From SZUA-36 sp963749115 (GTDB taxonomy: Bacteria > Pseudomonadota > Gammaproteobacteria > Xanthomonadales > SZUA-36), in contig CAVVLP010000002.1 of assembly GCA_963749115.1 (NCBI GenBank), positions 248,001-312,000 of the forward strand: a stretch of DNA of 64,000 nt. The letters run 5' to 3'. Within the stretch, counting starts at the first letter, position 1, and each line of letters starts with the position of its first letter. The notes below the pieces were generated by a model. It saw only the letters and a list, made by a program, of their open reading frames with translations. It did not search any database and was not told where the DNA came from. Shown piece by piece: positions 25,556 to 35,381 of the stretch. The translations under genes and the position numbers were made by a program.

Positions 25556-27668
25556 AACTTTTCAATTTTCCTGCGGCATGCCAGTTATCGGTTCTGTTTT
25601 CCGGAGACGCGGTCTCGCTGAATTTCAAAACAATTTGATTATTACCCTTTTTAAGCAGACCGTCGGGTATTGGTATTGTTACCAGGGTCCAGTCTTTTCC
25701 ATTACCCAATGAATAATTTTCCGGCAAGATTTGATGGTTGACACTGACTGAAAATGATTGTGTCTCAGCTTTCATGAAGTCAGGCATGATCAATTCGAGC
25801 TCGATGCTTGCCGCAAGCCCCGGTTGCTCTGTGCCTACCAGGATTGTAAATTCTGAGCCACCTATCCAGGATGATTCCTCATCGGGTAAAGCACGATTTA
25901 GAGATAAGCCACGGCTTGTTTCATAAGCAGAATTGAAATTGATGGCAGGATAGCTGGCCGGTGCCAGGTGTTTGTAGAACATATCCTGAAGCGACCAGTT
26001 TTCCAGGTTCCGTACGGCTCCGTCAACCGTCCAGATATCGTTTGAAATGGCCTCTCCTGTCCAGAATTCAGCACTTGTGTAGCGGTTGAATATCCTGCTG
26101 CGCTTAAGTGTTGGATCAATAGACAGTGCAGGTTGACCGCTGTAGTCGCCTTCAAGCCCGACCAGGTCAAGGGCGGTTGGAGCGATATCAATAAGCGAAG
26201 TGGGTAAATTACTTACCTGGAAATCCCCCTGAGCCTTCAAGGGTTTTATCATCAGTGTCGGTCGTGCCGCTCCAATAATACCCGCATACAAACTGGCGTT
26301 GGCTTTTAATCCCTGGTTATCATCCGGTTCAATATTGACGCCGTGGTCTCCGCTTATGATGATGGCGGTCTCATCAAAAATGCCAAGCTCACGTAGTTTG
26401 TCTGCAAACCGGGCAATACCGGTAAGCACGCACACACTCTGGTCGTAATATTGCTTCCGTGTTCTTTCAAGATCGCGGTTGAAGACACAATCCGCATCCC
26501 AGTTGGCTGGGATATGTGTGCCAATATAGTGGTACCACTTGTAACGTGGCTGTGGTCCGGCAACTACCATATTGTCTATCCATTCGCGCAATACCGGGTC
26601 TGGCCATGGCGACGAACCATCAAGTGTCGTATCGGCAAAAAACCAGTCACCGCTGTTGTAAATTTTCTCCTTCAGAAACATCGGCAAATGTCTGAACAGC
26701 GTGAGGTCTGCCAATTGCCGGACTGCATAAGAAAAGTGCTGATCCTTGTGACGGAAATAACCGCGGGGTTTCAAATCATTAAATGACCTTATGATGCAAC
26801 TGGCAGCGCCATCCAGGCAATAAGCTGATGACAGCGTGACGTAATCCAGGCGGAAGCCGTTTTCCAGCAGGCGGGCAGGGTAGGCATACAACTTCATCTC
26901 ATCAATGGTGCGCTCAACACTGTAACCTGCCTCAAAATCGAAAGGACGACCCGTGAAAATTGTTGGCACGGATGGTGCCGTGCCCTGGTACATACCGAGG
27001 TGGTCGCGGAAGAGTATGAAGCCCTCCAGTCGTGCGGAAAGTTCGGGATGGTCTTCCAGTACTTCGCGTGCTATATCGCCCTGGAACCCATCCGGCAACA
27101 AGTGAACGAGGTTGAGCGCGCTCGAGAATTCAAGCACGTCCGGTTTGACTTCATCTGAAAGCCCAAGCGCGACGTTGGCCTTCTGGTTGAACAATACCGG
27201 TGCAATAAGCAGTACCGATGACAGAACCGGCACCAGGGCGAGCCACACCGGTATCTGCTTTAACCGGCTCAACAACCAGTAAAACAAGGGAAAGGCGAGA
27301 AGAAAGCCAAACCATTCCACCCAGAACTTCCAGCCATATTCACGCCAGTCGGTCAGGTTGCCATTAAAGTCACCGTAGTAGAAAAGGTCGTGTACAAAGT
27401 TGCCCTGAAGTGCAAAAACAAACGCGCAGGCGAGGCTTGCAATGGCAAGGGGTTTGGCAAATGGTGTTTTGCCGGACAAAAAACAGGAAACGGCACTCAG
27501 GGTGAGGACCAGCAATAAAGAGACGAAGGAAAACCCCGATGGGCTAAACGCCAGGTCTTCCCTGTTGGCCAGGGTAATCAGCAATGGGCTGGCAAAACCA
27601 AGACCGAAATACAATGCAAAAAAAGAGAAAAACCGACTGGCCATTTTGGGCGCAAGATACGAGTTCAT
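25539..27668 (-). CDS. Membrane-anchored sulfatase/alkaline-phosphatase superfamily protein
   Basis: 709-aa protein. The first 185 residues carry about five transmembrane helices (for example FFSFFALYFGLGFASPLLIT and VWLALVPVLSSVLLIAPVLF). From about 195 an alkaline-phosphatase-superfamily domain follows, with NLVHLLPDGFQGDI, a likely nucleophile in GTAPSVPTIFTGRPF (Ser/Thr, about 249), HYIGTHIPANWD and the metal motif IIISGDHGVN (about 442). Such proteins transfer or hydrolyse phospho- or sulfo-groups on envelope lipids and glycans, with the catalytic domain in the periplasm. There is no Cys-x-Pro-x-Arg formylglycine motif, so it is probably not a classical sulfatase. It converges on the methyltransferase gene with which it forms a recurrent cluster. 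Confidence 0.8.
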   Translation of the reverse strand: MNSYLAPKMASRFFSFFALYFGLGFASPLLITLANREDLAFSPSGFSFVSLLLVLTLSAVSCFLSGKTPFAKPLAIASLACAFVFALQGNFVHDLFYYGDFNGNLTDWREYGWKFWVEWFGFLLAFPLFYWLLSRLKQIPVWLALVPVLSSVLLIAPVLFNQKANVALGLSDEVKPDVLEFSSALNLVHLLPDGFQGDIAREVLEDHPELSARLEGFILFRDHLGMYQGTAPSVPTIFTGRPFDFEAGYSVERTIDEMKLYAYPARLLENGFRLDYVTLSSAYCLDGAASCIIRSFNDLKPRGYFRHKDQHFSYAVRQLADLTLFRHLPMFLKEKIYNSGDWFFADTTLDGSSPWPDPVLREWIDNMVVAGPQPRYKWYHYIGTHIPANWDADCVFNRDLERTRKQYYDQSVCVLTGIARFADKLRELGIFDETAIIISGDHGVNIEPDDNQGLKANASLYAGIIGAARPTLMIKPLKAQGDFQVSNLPTSLIDIAPTALDLVGLEGDYSGQPALSIDPTLKRSRIFNRYTSAEFWTGEAISNDIWTVDGAVRNLENWSLQDMFYKHLAPASYPAINFNSAYETSRGLSLNRALPDEESSWIGGSEFTILVGTEQPGLAASIELELIMPDFMKAETQSFSVSVNHQILPENYSLGNGKDWTLVTIPIPDGLLKKGNNQIVLKFSETASPENRTDNWHAAGKLKSFRLIQ

Positions 27669-27859
27669 GAATAGATCAGAGATTCCTTATGTGCGACTGA
27701 TAGCTGTGGCGGTGGACAGTGCCCTGATTCTTGTAGCTATTTCTCAGGTACATAAACAGGTGGGGATTCTAGTGGGGATCGAGCTGGAATAAAAGACACA
27801 TGGACGGATTAGCTCCGAAATATTGCCAGATCAAGATTGAACCAGGGAACCCTCCAGGT

Positions 27860-27889
27860 AAAAAAAAGCAGGGTGCCAACACACCCTGC
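27860..27889 (-). terminator. Intrinsic terminator of the downstream decaheme gene
   Basis: On the minus strand GCAGGGTG/CACCCTGC (27868-27889) forms an 8-bp stem with a 6-nt loop, followed by a run of eight U (27860-27867). It lies 38 bp past the stop of the cytochrome gene. The stem is identical to the terminator at 30416-30437 downstream of the paralogue, so the duplication included it. Confidence 0.9.
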
Positions 27890-27927
27890 ACGTTTAGGAG
27901 GCCTGGTAGCCGTTCCAGGATTAAGCT

Positions 27928-30249
27928 TTATTGCGCGTGAACCTTATCCACAGAAGCCACTCTGCCTTCGCCATGACAGGTTCCGCAGGACTCACCAAAA
28001 AACGCGGTATTGGCATAGGCGTGTGCTGCAGAGTCATCGTCATCATGGCAACTCAGACAGGCGGCAGTATTTGGCATCATCGGGCTCCACCAGGCTTGTG
28101 GTGTCAGCGTGGAAAGCAAACCGCTGTCAACGGGTACCTGTTGTGAATTGTTGACGTGACAGCTATCGCAATTACGCAGATCGCCGGGGTATACGACATC
28201 GCTGTAGTCGTGGTTGCCTATAGAGAATCCGTACTCAAGTTCTTCGCCACGGTGGATGCTGTGGATCATGTACTTGAAGTGGATCGTTTGATCTCCATCG
28301 AAATCGAGAGATTCCGGCATATGGCAGGTGTCGCAATACTGCGGGTCATGACGACTGCCACCATGGAACGCCAGGTTTGAGTGGCAACTTTCGCAGTTGT
28401 AGTCGTCAACCACCATTCGACGGGGCGTCGCAACGACATCGGTGACTGCAAACGCGAGTAAGGGATTTTCCGCGTTGTCGCGTTCTTCTTCCACCAAGGG
28501 ATCAAAGTCTATCGGAACAATGTTCCGGCCTTCGACGCTGACGGTGAAGGAGCCTTCGGCATCCAGGGGCAAAGGACTGGACAAAGGTATAGGTCCAGGT
28601 GTTGTCACCGGCCCAGACTGCAGCATTGATTGCGCTCTCCTGGGCCTGGAAGCTGTAATCATCGTTTGGCCCGGATAACAGTAAACCTGAGACGATCCAG
28701 GTGGCAGGGTCGATCGGAGCATTCTTGCTGCCCACTGAGAACGTTACGGTGGGGTTATCGCCCGGATTGGTATTGGTGACATTCCATCAACTTGACCAGT
28801 ACACCCGGGAACTGTGCCGATTTGTACAATTCGAGGTGAGCACCTCTGACCGACCGGTCAAACTCATTACCTGTATACGGCAAGTGACAGTTATCACAAG
28901 TGATGTCATCAGCCATGACAAGGTTGGACTCGGAATGGCCTTCACCGGTTTCCCAGTTGATATCATCGTGACACGAACCACAGGTCTTACGGCTTGGGTG
29001 ATCCATCCAGTTGGTGTGTTGAGCGCCCGCATCACCTCTGAAAGTGCCGGGCGCATTACTGACGCAACCCAGGACTGTTGCATTGACCGGAACGGACTGG
29101 AGCAATTTCTGTGTATTCGTGTCGTAAATATCAAATGAGGTTCCATCTGCTACCCATTTGCCTGTTTCCGCGGAACCTGACGGCCCGCCCGTGGCGAAAA
29201 GTCTTACCTTCGGGATTGGAGGCGGTACGAACCCTGATTTCAACGTTATCGGTATATTGCCAGTTGAGGACAACACTGCCGTGGCCGGAACTGTCACACA
29301 CCAGGGCTGCGGAAGGGTTGGAACCATCGGGAAATTCTCAGTCGGTATACCACCGGTATGGCAGTCTGTACATTCGTTAATCGGGGCAGGGTAGACAACA
29401 TCGTTGTAGTTATGCACGGACTGGCGGTAACCGATGATCGTGTAATCCTCGCTCAGGTTTTCACCCATGTGTATTTTGTGGATCATCAGAGGCATGTCGA
29501 TTGAGTTACCGGTATCCGGATCAATATCCTGACGTGCGGTTATGGCAAAGGATGCACAGTCCGACTTCGCGGCGCGACCCGCCATGTATCGCGAGAGGGT
29601 CATGACACCTGCCATTACAGGTTTCAGTGGTAACGATGTCGCGTGGCATGGGTTCACTGCTACCGGAAGGTACGAAATGATCAAGTTCGTTGGCTACATA
29701 GGTACCCAGGTCGAACTCGGACAGGTTACGTACTGCATAGACACCCAGGGTATGGGTGGCGTCGATATCGTAGCCTTCCGGCAGTACGGTACCGAACTTG
29801 TACCTGTAGGTACCGATACTCAGTTCCGTATAGGTACCACCGGAGTCGGTGGATGCCTGTACCGCCGAATCGCCGGTAATCGGGCTGGTCTGAACACGGG
29901 TGGTATAGGCAACATATGCTTCTTCAAATGCCGGGATATATGAAAGTACGAAAGACGTGCTGACCGGGCCGGGTGTAAAAACACCGGTCCTGTCCAGTGG
30001 CAGTCCGGCAGGGTCAGTCAGTGTGAAGGTGACTTCCGGTTTGACGGTCAGCCGGAATAACAACATCAACTATTTCCAGAACCAGGCCCGGTCTGATAAA
30101 CAATAGTTGTTCAGGGGTCAGGTAGAACTCGCTGTCTTTGGTCGTGTAATGACCGCTGTCAACGGCTTCTGATTTTGGCAGCCAGATTGGCTGTACCGAA
30201 TAAACATAGTCAGACCGATCAATAGTGGCTGTATTAACTTCATATTCAT
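27928..30249 (-). CDS. OmcA/MtrC-like decaheme cytochrome c, second copy, multiply frameshifted
   Basis: Paralogue of the gene at 30476-32797, collinear with it and spanning the same 2322 bp. Ten heme motifs are preserved in order: CNGRCH, CILCH, CTDCH, CGSCH, CDNCH, CESCH, CDTCH, CDSCH, CLSCH, CGTCH. At least five single-base shifts break it, near 30190, 30050, 29545, 28790 and 28590. At 29545, for example, CHNRT runs on to QDIDPDTGNS only after dropping a base. The likely start is the ATG at 30247-30249 with a signal-type N-terminus (MNMKLIQPLLIGLTMF). Because the heme sites and length are intact, error is as likely as decay. It would act as an extracytoplasmic multiheme electron carrier. 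Confidence 0.75.
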
Positions 30250-30408
30250 CACTGACTCCCGATTTGTCTGTCTTTTTTCACATAATGTGATTGATGCCGC
30301 AATACTTTATTAATATTTATTATGACTTGAAATCATACCTTATTTTCTGAAAAGAAGTTCTTTCAATGATCAGCCAGAGACCATCAGCCCAGAAAATTTT
30401 CCGGGTAT

Positions 30409-30444
30409 AAAAAAAGCAGGGTGCCGAAACACCCTGCATTTTTT
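30409..30444. terminator. Intrinsic terminator between the tandem decaheme genes
   Basis: GCAGGGTG/CACCCTGC stem at 30416-30437 with A-tract 30409-30415 (U-run on the minus strand) and a T-rich run after it on the plus strand, so it could work in both directions. It follows the minus-strand stop at 30476 by 39 bp, the same spacing as at the second copy. It implies that the two cytochromes are transcribed separately. Confidence 0.88.
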
Positions 30445-30475
30445 CCAGGCTTGAAAGCCTGTTTAAGGTCTGGCT

Positions 30476-32797
30476 TTAGTGGGCGTGAACCTTGTCCACT
30501 GCAGCGTCTTTTCCTTCACCATGGCAGACCGAGCATGCCTCTCCAAACATAGCGGTGTTGGAATAGGCGTGTGCTGCTGCATCATCGCCATCATGGCAAC
30601 TCAGACATGCTGCTGACTGTGGCTGCATCGGCGACCACCATGCATTGTTGGTGATCGTCGGCAGCGCGCCGTCAGGTGTCGGTAGGTTCTGAGAACCGTT
30701 GACGTGGCATGCATCACAATTACGCAGGTCACCGGTGAAATGGATATTACTGAAATCATACGTACCTCTTGAGCGTATCACAACATAGCCATTCTCAAGC
30801 TCTGCACCACGGTGAATCTTGTGGATCATCCATTTCATATGGACAGATTCAGCTGGGGTGGCTATGTCAAGCCGGTCCGGTGTGTGACACGTGCTGCAAT
30901 AGGTCACGTCGTGACGGTTACCACCGTGCAGGGACAGGTTGAGGTGGCAGGCTTCACATTTGGCATCATCGACAACCTTGCGGCGTGCAACTGCATTGTC
31001 ATCAGTGACCGCGAATGCCATCAATGGGTTTTCGGCGTAATCACGTTCTGTTTCCGGCTCAGCTTCACCCACGTCGACGTCTACTTCGATACGTCCTTCC
31101 ATGCTGATGGTAAATGACCCTGCAGCATCGTCTGGAAGCGGTGTATCAAAGGCATAAACCCAGTTATCACCATCCTGTACAGCTGAGTCTGCGTCTTCGA
31201 GCGCGTAGAAGTAATCATAGGCCCAGTCTTCATTTGGTCCGGTGATTACAAAACTAATGCGATTCATTGAACCTGGGTCTATCGGGCCATTCTTGCCGTT
31301 CAATGAGAAAGTAACGACTGGCTTTTCACCCGGACCAGTGTTGGTGACATCAAGAAACTCAACAATCGGGTTGGGAAATTGTGCTGATTTGTAAAGAGGT
31401 AAATGAGAACCCCTGACGGAACGGTCGAACTCCGAGCCGGAAGGTTTGTGGCAATTACCACAACTGTCATCATTTTCCTGTGGAATACCACTGGCATGAC
31501 CTTCACCGGTTTCCCAGTTAACCCAATCGTGACACGCGCCACAGGATTTGCGGCCTGGGTTATCCAGCCAATTGGTATGATCGGTGCCAGCTACACCTAC
31601 AGATGCACCCGGAGGATTGCCAACACAACCATAGCCCGTTGCGTTAACATCAAGCTTCTGAATGGTTTCGCCAGAGGCTTTATCTACCAGCACGAAAGTG
31701 GTTCCATCGCGAACCCATTTACCGGTCATTGTCTGAGCCTGCGCCTGCCGTGCGGCAAATAACGGACCATCGGCTGTATCCATATGGATCTCGAATGCAT
31801 CGAGGTCACCCCATTCCAGCAGGGTGGCACCAAAACGGGACGCATCACATACGGGTACAGGATTCGGGCTTGCCACCAATGGGAAGTTTGCGGTCGGAAT
31901 GCCGCCTGTATGGCAGGATTCGCATTCGTTAATTTCGGCCGGGTATACCACGTCGCTGTAATCGTGATTCGACTGACGGTAACCAATGATGTTGTAGCCA
32001 TTGGCAAGGTTCGCACCCATGTGGATTTTGTGGACCATTAACGGCATGTCAACCGAGTTGCCGGTATCCGGGTCTATATCCTGTGTCGCGTTGTGGCAAA
32101 GGATACACAGTCCGACTTCCTGACGTGCTCCACCATGTATCGCTAGCGGATCATGGCAACGGCCATTACAGGTTTCAGTGGTGACGATATCACGTGGCAT
32201 CGGCATGGCGGAACCTGAAGGAACAAAGTGGTAGAGTGGGTTGGCAACATAACGATCCAGTTCAAACTCAGTCAGGTCGCGTCGTGCATAAGAACCCACG
32301 GTATGGGTTACATCCATATCGTAGCCTTCCGGCAGTACCGTCCCGAATTTGTACATGTAGGTACCGATGGCTATTTCTGTATAGGTGCCACCTGAATCGG
32401 AGGTTCCCTGTTCGGCGGAATCACCCGTAATCGGACTGGTTTGAATACGATTTGTGTAGGCATAGTATGATTCTTCACCCGCTGGGATATTTGCATGGAT
32501 GAAAGAAGTGCTTACGGGGCCCGGTGTGTAGACACCGGTTCTGTCCAAGGGTAGCCCGGCAGGATCAGCAAGTGTAAAAGTGACTTCCGTTTGACGGTCA
32601 GCCGGAATAACAACGTTGGTTATTTCCATTACCAGGCCCGGTCTGATGAACAACAATTGTTCGGGCGTCAAATAAAACTCACTATCCTTGGTTGTGTAAT
32701 TACCGCTATCACTATTTTCTGACTTGGCGGCCAGGTTGGTCACACTGCACATCACTGCAATGCTCACCAAGAGCGACCAGACTATTCTTCTCCTCAT
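30476..32797 (-). CDS. OmcA/MtrC-family decaheme c-type cytochrome
   Basis: 773-aa exported multiheme cytochrome. A Sec signal peptide (MRRRIVWSLLVSIAVMCSV, cleavage near NLA-A) is not a lipoprotein type. An N-terminal beta domain (about 45-190) with LFIRPGLVMEITNVVIPAD is followed by heme pentad 1 (CNGRCH near 206, CILCH, CESCH, CGACH, CGNCH), a middle beta domain (PVVTFSLNGKNGPIDPGSMN) and pentad 2 (CEACH, CSTCH, CDACH, CLSCH, CSVCH near 754). The first motif has three residues between the cysteines instead of two. Distal ligands such as VHKIHMG and IHKIHRG are present. No MtrA or MtrB partner is in the window. Role: extracytoplasmic electron transfer to an unknown acceptor. Confidence 0.9.
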   Translation of the reverse strand: MRRRIVWSLLVSIAVMCSVTNLAAKSENSDSGNYTTKDSEFYLTPEQLLFIRPGLVMEITNVVIPADRQTEVTFTLADPAGLPLDRTGVYTPGPVSTSFIHANIPAGEESYYAYTNRIQTSPITGDSAEQGTSDSGGTYTEIAIGTYMYKFGTVLPEGYDMDVTHTVGSYARRDLTEFELDRYVANPLYHFVPSGSAMPMPRDIVTTETCNGRCHDPLAIHGGARQEVGLCILCHNATQDIDPDTGNSVDMPLMVHKIHMGANLANGYNIIGYRQSNHDYSDVVYPAEINECESCHTGGIPTANFPLVASPNPVPVCDASRFGATLLEWGDLDAFEIHMDTADGPLFAARQAQAQTMTGKWVRDGTTFVLVDKASGETIQKLDVNATGYGCVGNPPGASVGVAGTDHTNWLDNPGRKSCGACHDWVNWETGEGHASGIPQENDDSCGNCHKPSGSEFDRSVRGSHLPLYKSAQFPNPIVEFLDVTNTGPGEKPVVTFSLNGKNGPIDPGSMNRISFVITGPNEDWAYDYFYALEDADSAVQDGDNWVYAFDTPLPDDAAGSFTISMEGRIEVDVDVGEAEPETERDYAENPLMAFAVTDDNAVARRKVVDDAKCEACHLNLSLHGGNRHDVTYCSTCHTPDRLDIATPAESVHMKWMIHKIHRGAELENGYVVIRSRGTYDFSNIHFTGDLRNCDACHVNGSQNLPTPDGALPTITNNAWWSPMQPQSAACLSCHDGDDAAAHAYSNTAMFGEACSVCHGEGKDAAVDKVHAH

Positions 32798-33121
32798 GAC
32801 TTACTCCCGTTTGCCCGCCATTTCATCGGTTGTGAGATAGACGGATGCTGATTGCTGAAAAGGATACTTTCGTTTGTATGTATCCACGATGCAATTTGTC
32901 ACATCCGGGTGTTGATTTCATTGACCTATGTCATAAACACCAGTGACTTAAATCATGTCGTAGCTTTAAGTGACCCGGGTTTATCGCGATGCCGGGTGGT
33001 AACCGCATATCACCCGTACTGAATATGGACTGAAAAAGAGGCAAAACTTTGGTGGATGTCCTTCTACACCCGGCCGAATGCAGCTAGAATGGTACACAGT
33101 TTTCAACCAAGGAATTACTCC
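32798..33121. other. Divergent control region, decaheme cytochrome / fba
   Basis: 324 bp between divergent genes. I see no gene here; an in-frame extension of fba to 33056 is unlikely to be translated. It holds a CRP/FNR-type palindrome at 32921-32934 and further half-sites (TGACTTAAATCA near 32943). The promoters of both genes must lie here. Confidence 0.6.
32921..32934. promoter_or_regulatory. CRP/FNR/DNR-family operator-like palindrome
   Basis: TTGACCTATGTCAT reads TTGAC-N4-GTCAT, close to the FNR (TTGAT-N4-ATCAA) and DNR-type consensus. It lies 124 bp upstream of the decaheme cytochrome start and about 190 bp upstream of fba. Control by oxygen or NO would suit an anaerobic electron carrier. 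A match this short can occur by chance. Confidence 0.45.
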
Positions 33122-34200
33122 ATGAGCAAAAGTACATTGAAACCCGGTGTCGTCACCGGCAAAGGATACAAAACACTGGTCGAAGCGGCCAAGTCAGGCG
33201 GTTATGCCTTGCCTGCGGTAAACGTAACCGGCACCAACACGATCAACGCAGTGATGGAAGCGGCGGCCAAGGCGAATTCCGATATCATCATCCAGCTATC
33301 CAATAGCGGTGGTCAGTTTTATGCCGGTAAAGGATTAAAGGATGCTTTCAATGCCAAGGTGATGGGTTCGGTTGCGGCCGCCCAGCACGTCCACCTGTTG
33401 GCAGAGCATTACGGCATATGTGTTGCCATGCACACCGATCACGCCAACAAGGCGCTGATACCCTGGATCGAAGCCTTGCTTGATGAAGGTGAAAAATATT
33501 ACAAACAACACGGTAAACCCCTGTTCAGTTCCCATATGCTGGATCTGTCGGCCGATCCCATCGATTTTAATCTCAGCGAATGTGCGCGGATTCTGGAGCG
33601 TATGGACAAGATCGATATGTCACTGGAAATCGAGTTGGGTGTAACGGGTGGTGAAGAAGACGGTATCGGCAGCGACTTTGAGGAAGGTGCGGATAACTCG
33701 AAACTCTATACCCAGCCTGAAGACGTGTTGCGGGCATACGAGTTGTTAAACCCGATCGGACATTTCTCCGTGGCTGCTTCATTCGGTAACGTTCACGGTG
33801 TCTACAAACCGGGTAACGTCAAATTACGTCCTGAGATTCTGAAGAACTCCCAGGCGCTGGTTCAAAAGACCTGCGGTACAGGCGATAATCCGCTTCACCT
33901 GGTATTCCACGGTGGTTCCGGTTCGGAAAAAGCCAAGATTCACGAGGCGGTTGGTTACGGTGTATTCAAGATGAACATCGATACCGATACCCAGTTTGCT
34001 TTCTCACAACCGGTTGGCAAGTTCGTCATGAACATGCCCGTGCTTTCGAATTCCAGATCGACCCGGATGATGGCACACCTTACAAGAAGCAATACGACCC
34101 GAGGGGTTATTTGCGTCTTGGTGAAGAAGGCATCGTTGCGCGTTTGCAGGAAGCCTGTGAAGATCTTGGTTCAAAAGGCAAATCCATAGCGAGTGCCTGA
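33122..34200 (+). CDS. fba: Class II fructose-bisphosphate aldolase, one frameshift
   Basis: Glycolytic zinc-dependent aldolase of the FbaA type. It begins MSKSTLKPGVVTGKGYKT with AGGA 10 nt upstream. Visible are the zinc and catalytic region AMHTDHANKALIPW, LSADPIDFNLSECA, the Zn ligand His in NVHGVYKPGNVKLRPE, and LVFHGGSGSEKAK. One base is missing near 34040; beyond it the correct frame reads AFEFQIDPDDGTPYKKQYDP and ends SKGKSIASA at 34200. Restored length is 359 aa, the same as E. coli FbaA. An intrinsic terminator follows at 34226. Sequencing error is the likely cause of the break. Confidence 0.92.
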
Positions 34201-34225
34201 ACGCCAGATTTAAAGTAGTATTGAG

Positions 34226-34259
34226 AATGACCGGGTTTAAAGACCCGGTCATTTTTTTT
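34226..34259 (+). terminator. Intrinsic terminator of fba
   Basis: AATGACCGGGT (34226-34236) pairs with ACCCGGTCATT (34243-34253), an 11-bp stem with a 6-nt loop, followed by a run of T to 34259. It separates fba from metA. Confidence 0.93.
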
Positions 34260-34284
34260 ACCGGCCAGGAGTTACACTCTTAAT

Positions 34285-35355
34285 ATGCCTTTAGTCGAAC
34301 ATCTTGAATTACCCACTTTTTCGCGTCTGCGTGAGCAGGGGCACGAGGTGTTGCCACTGGATCGCGCGGTACACCAGGACATCCGCGAACTGCATATCGG
34401 TTTTCTGAATATGATGCCGGATACTGCGCTGGAAGCCACTGAAAGACAGTTCATCCGCCTGGTGGGTAATTGCAATCGCATCGCACAGTTTTACGTATAC
34501 CCGTTTTCGCTGCCCGGATTACCCCGCAGTGCAAAAACACTGCAATACATTGAGCGCTATTACTCCAAATTTGAAGATCTGAAGCAGCAGGGTCTGGATG
34601 CACTGATTATCACGGGCGCAAACATCTCTAATCCAAACCTGGAACAGGAACCATTTTGGGAACCCCTGATGGAGGTTGTGCGCTGGGCAGAGGAAAATGT
34701 TGCGTCAACACTGTGCTCCTGCCTGGCCACGCATGCCTTGCTCCGTTATTTTTATGGTATTGAGCGACAGGCACTGCCGGGTAAACGCTGGGGCGTGTAC
34801 AGTCATCGTGTTTCCAGTCCCGGCCACCCGTTATTAAGGGATATCAACACGCGTTTCGACGTGCCGCATTCACGATATAACGAAATTACCAGGCAGCAAC
34901 TGGAAAATGCTGATCTGACCGTGCTGGTCGAAAGTGAGGCGGGCGGTGTGCACATGGCGGTCAGTCCGGACCAGTTTCGTATGATCTATTTTCAGGGTCA
35001 CCCCGAGTATGACAAAAACAGCCTGCTCAAGGAATACAAGCGAGAGCTTTTGCGTTACCTGGCGGGAGAACTGGCCTCACCACCGCCTTTTCCTGAGAAT
35101 TACTTTTCCCCTGATGTCGCAGTGATTGCTGAACGGTTTCTTGAACAGGCGAAACAGGGGAGGCTGAAAAGTGAGTCCTTGCCCGTATTGCTGGAAGAAG
35201 AAATTGAAGCCATGCTGGACAATACCTGGGGAGATACCGCCAAGGCCCTCGTGAATAACTGGCTTGGGCTGGTTTACAAGGTCACCAATCTCGACCGTAA
35301 AAAACTATTTATGAAAGATGTAGACCCCGATGATCCACTTGGCTTGAGAACATAA
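34285..35355 (+). CDS. metA: Homoserine O-acyltransferase MetA
   Basis: Activates homoserine for methionine synthesis by O-succinylation or O-acetylation. 356 aa with the MetA glutamine-amidotransferase-like fold: HIGFLNMMPDTALEATERQF (about 37-56), the nucleophilic Cys in STLCSCLATHALL (about 146), WGVYSHRV and the His/Glu of YFQGHPEYDKNSLLKEYKRE (about 234-252). The acyl-donor segment reads TGANISNPNLEQEPFW, not the E. coli GAPLG or the acetyl-type GAPVE, so the donor cannot be read off. The sulfhydrylase gene metY follows 26 bp downstream; that enzyme usually takes O-acetylhomoserine. Confidence 0.9.
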   Translation: MPLVEHLELPTFSRLREQGHEVLPLDRAVHQDIRELHIGFLNMMPDTALEATERQFIRLVGNCNRIAQFYVYPFSLPGLPRSAKTLQYIERYYSKFEDLKQQGLDALIITGANISNPNLEQEPFWEPLMEVVRWAEENVASTLCSCLATHALLRYFYGIERQALPGKRWGVYSHRVSSPGHPLLRDINTRFDVPHSRYNEITRQQLENADLTVLVESEAGGVHMAVSPDQFRMIYFQGHPEYDKNSLLKEYKRELLRYLAGELASPPPFPENYFSPDVAVIAERFLEQAKQGRLKSESLPVLLEEEIEAMLDNTWGDTAKALVNNWLGLVYKVTNLDRKKLFMKDVDPDDPLGLRT

Positions 35356-35381
35356 ACACAGGACCGCAGAGGAAGCAAAAC

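Noticed and set aside
25539..27668. Classical type I sulfatase
   Set aside because: No C/S-x-P-x-R formylglycine motif is present. The domain fits the wider alkaline phosphatase superfamily only.
30476..32797. Long plus-strand frames opposite the decaheme gene (up to 133 codons in the paralogue region)
   Set aside because: They are antisense shadows of the heme-rich sequence; the minus-strand protein has clear family motifs.
34200..34284. SAM riboswitch upstream of metA
   Set aside because: The 84-bp gap is filled mainly by the fba terminator; there is no room for and no sign of a SAM-I or SAM-II fold.
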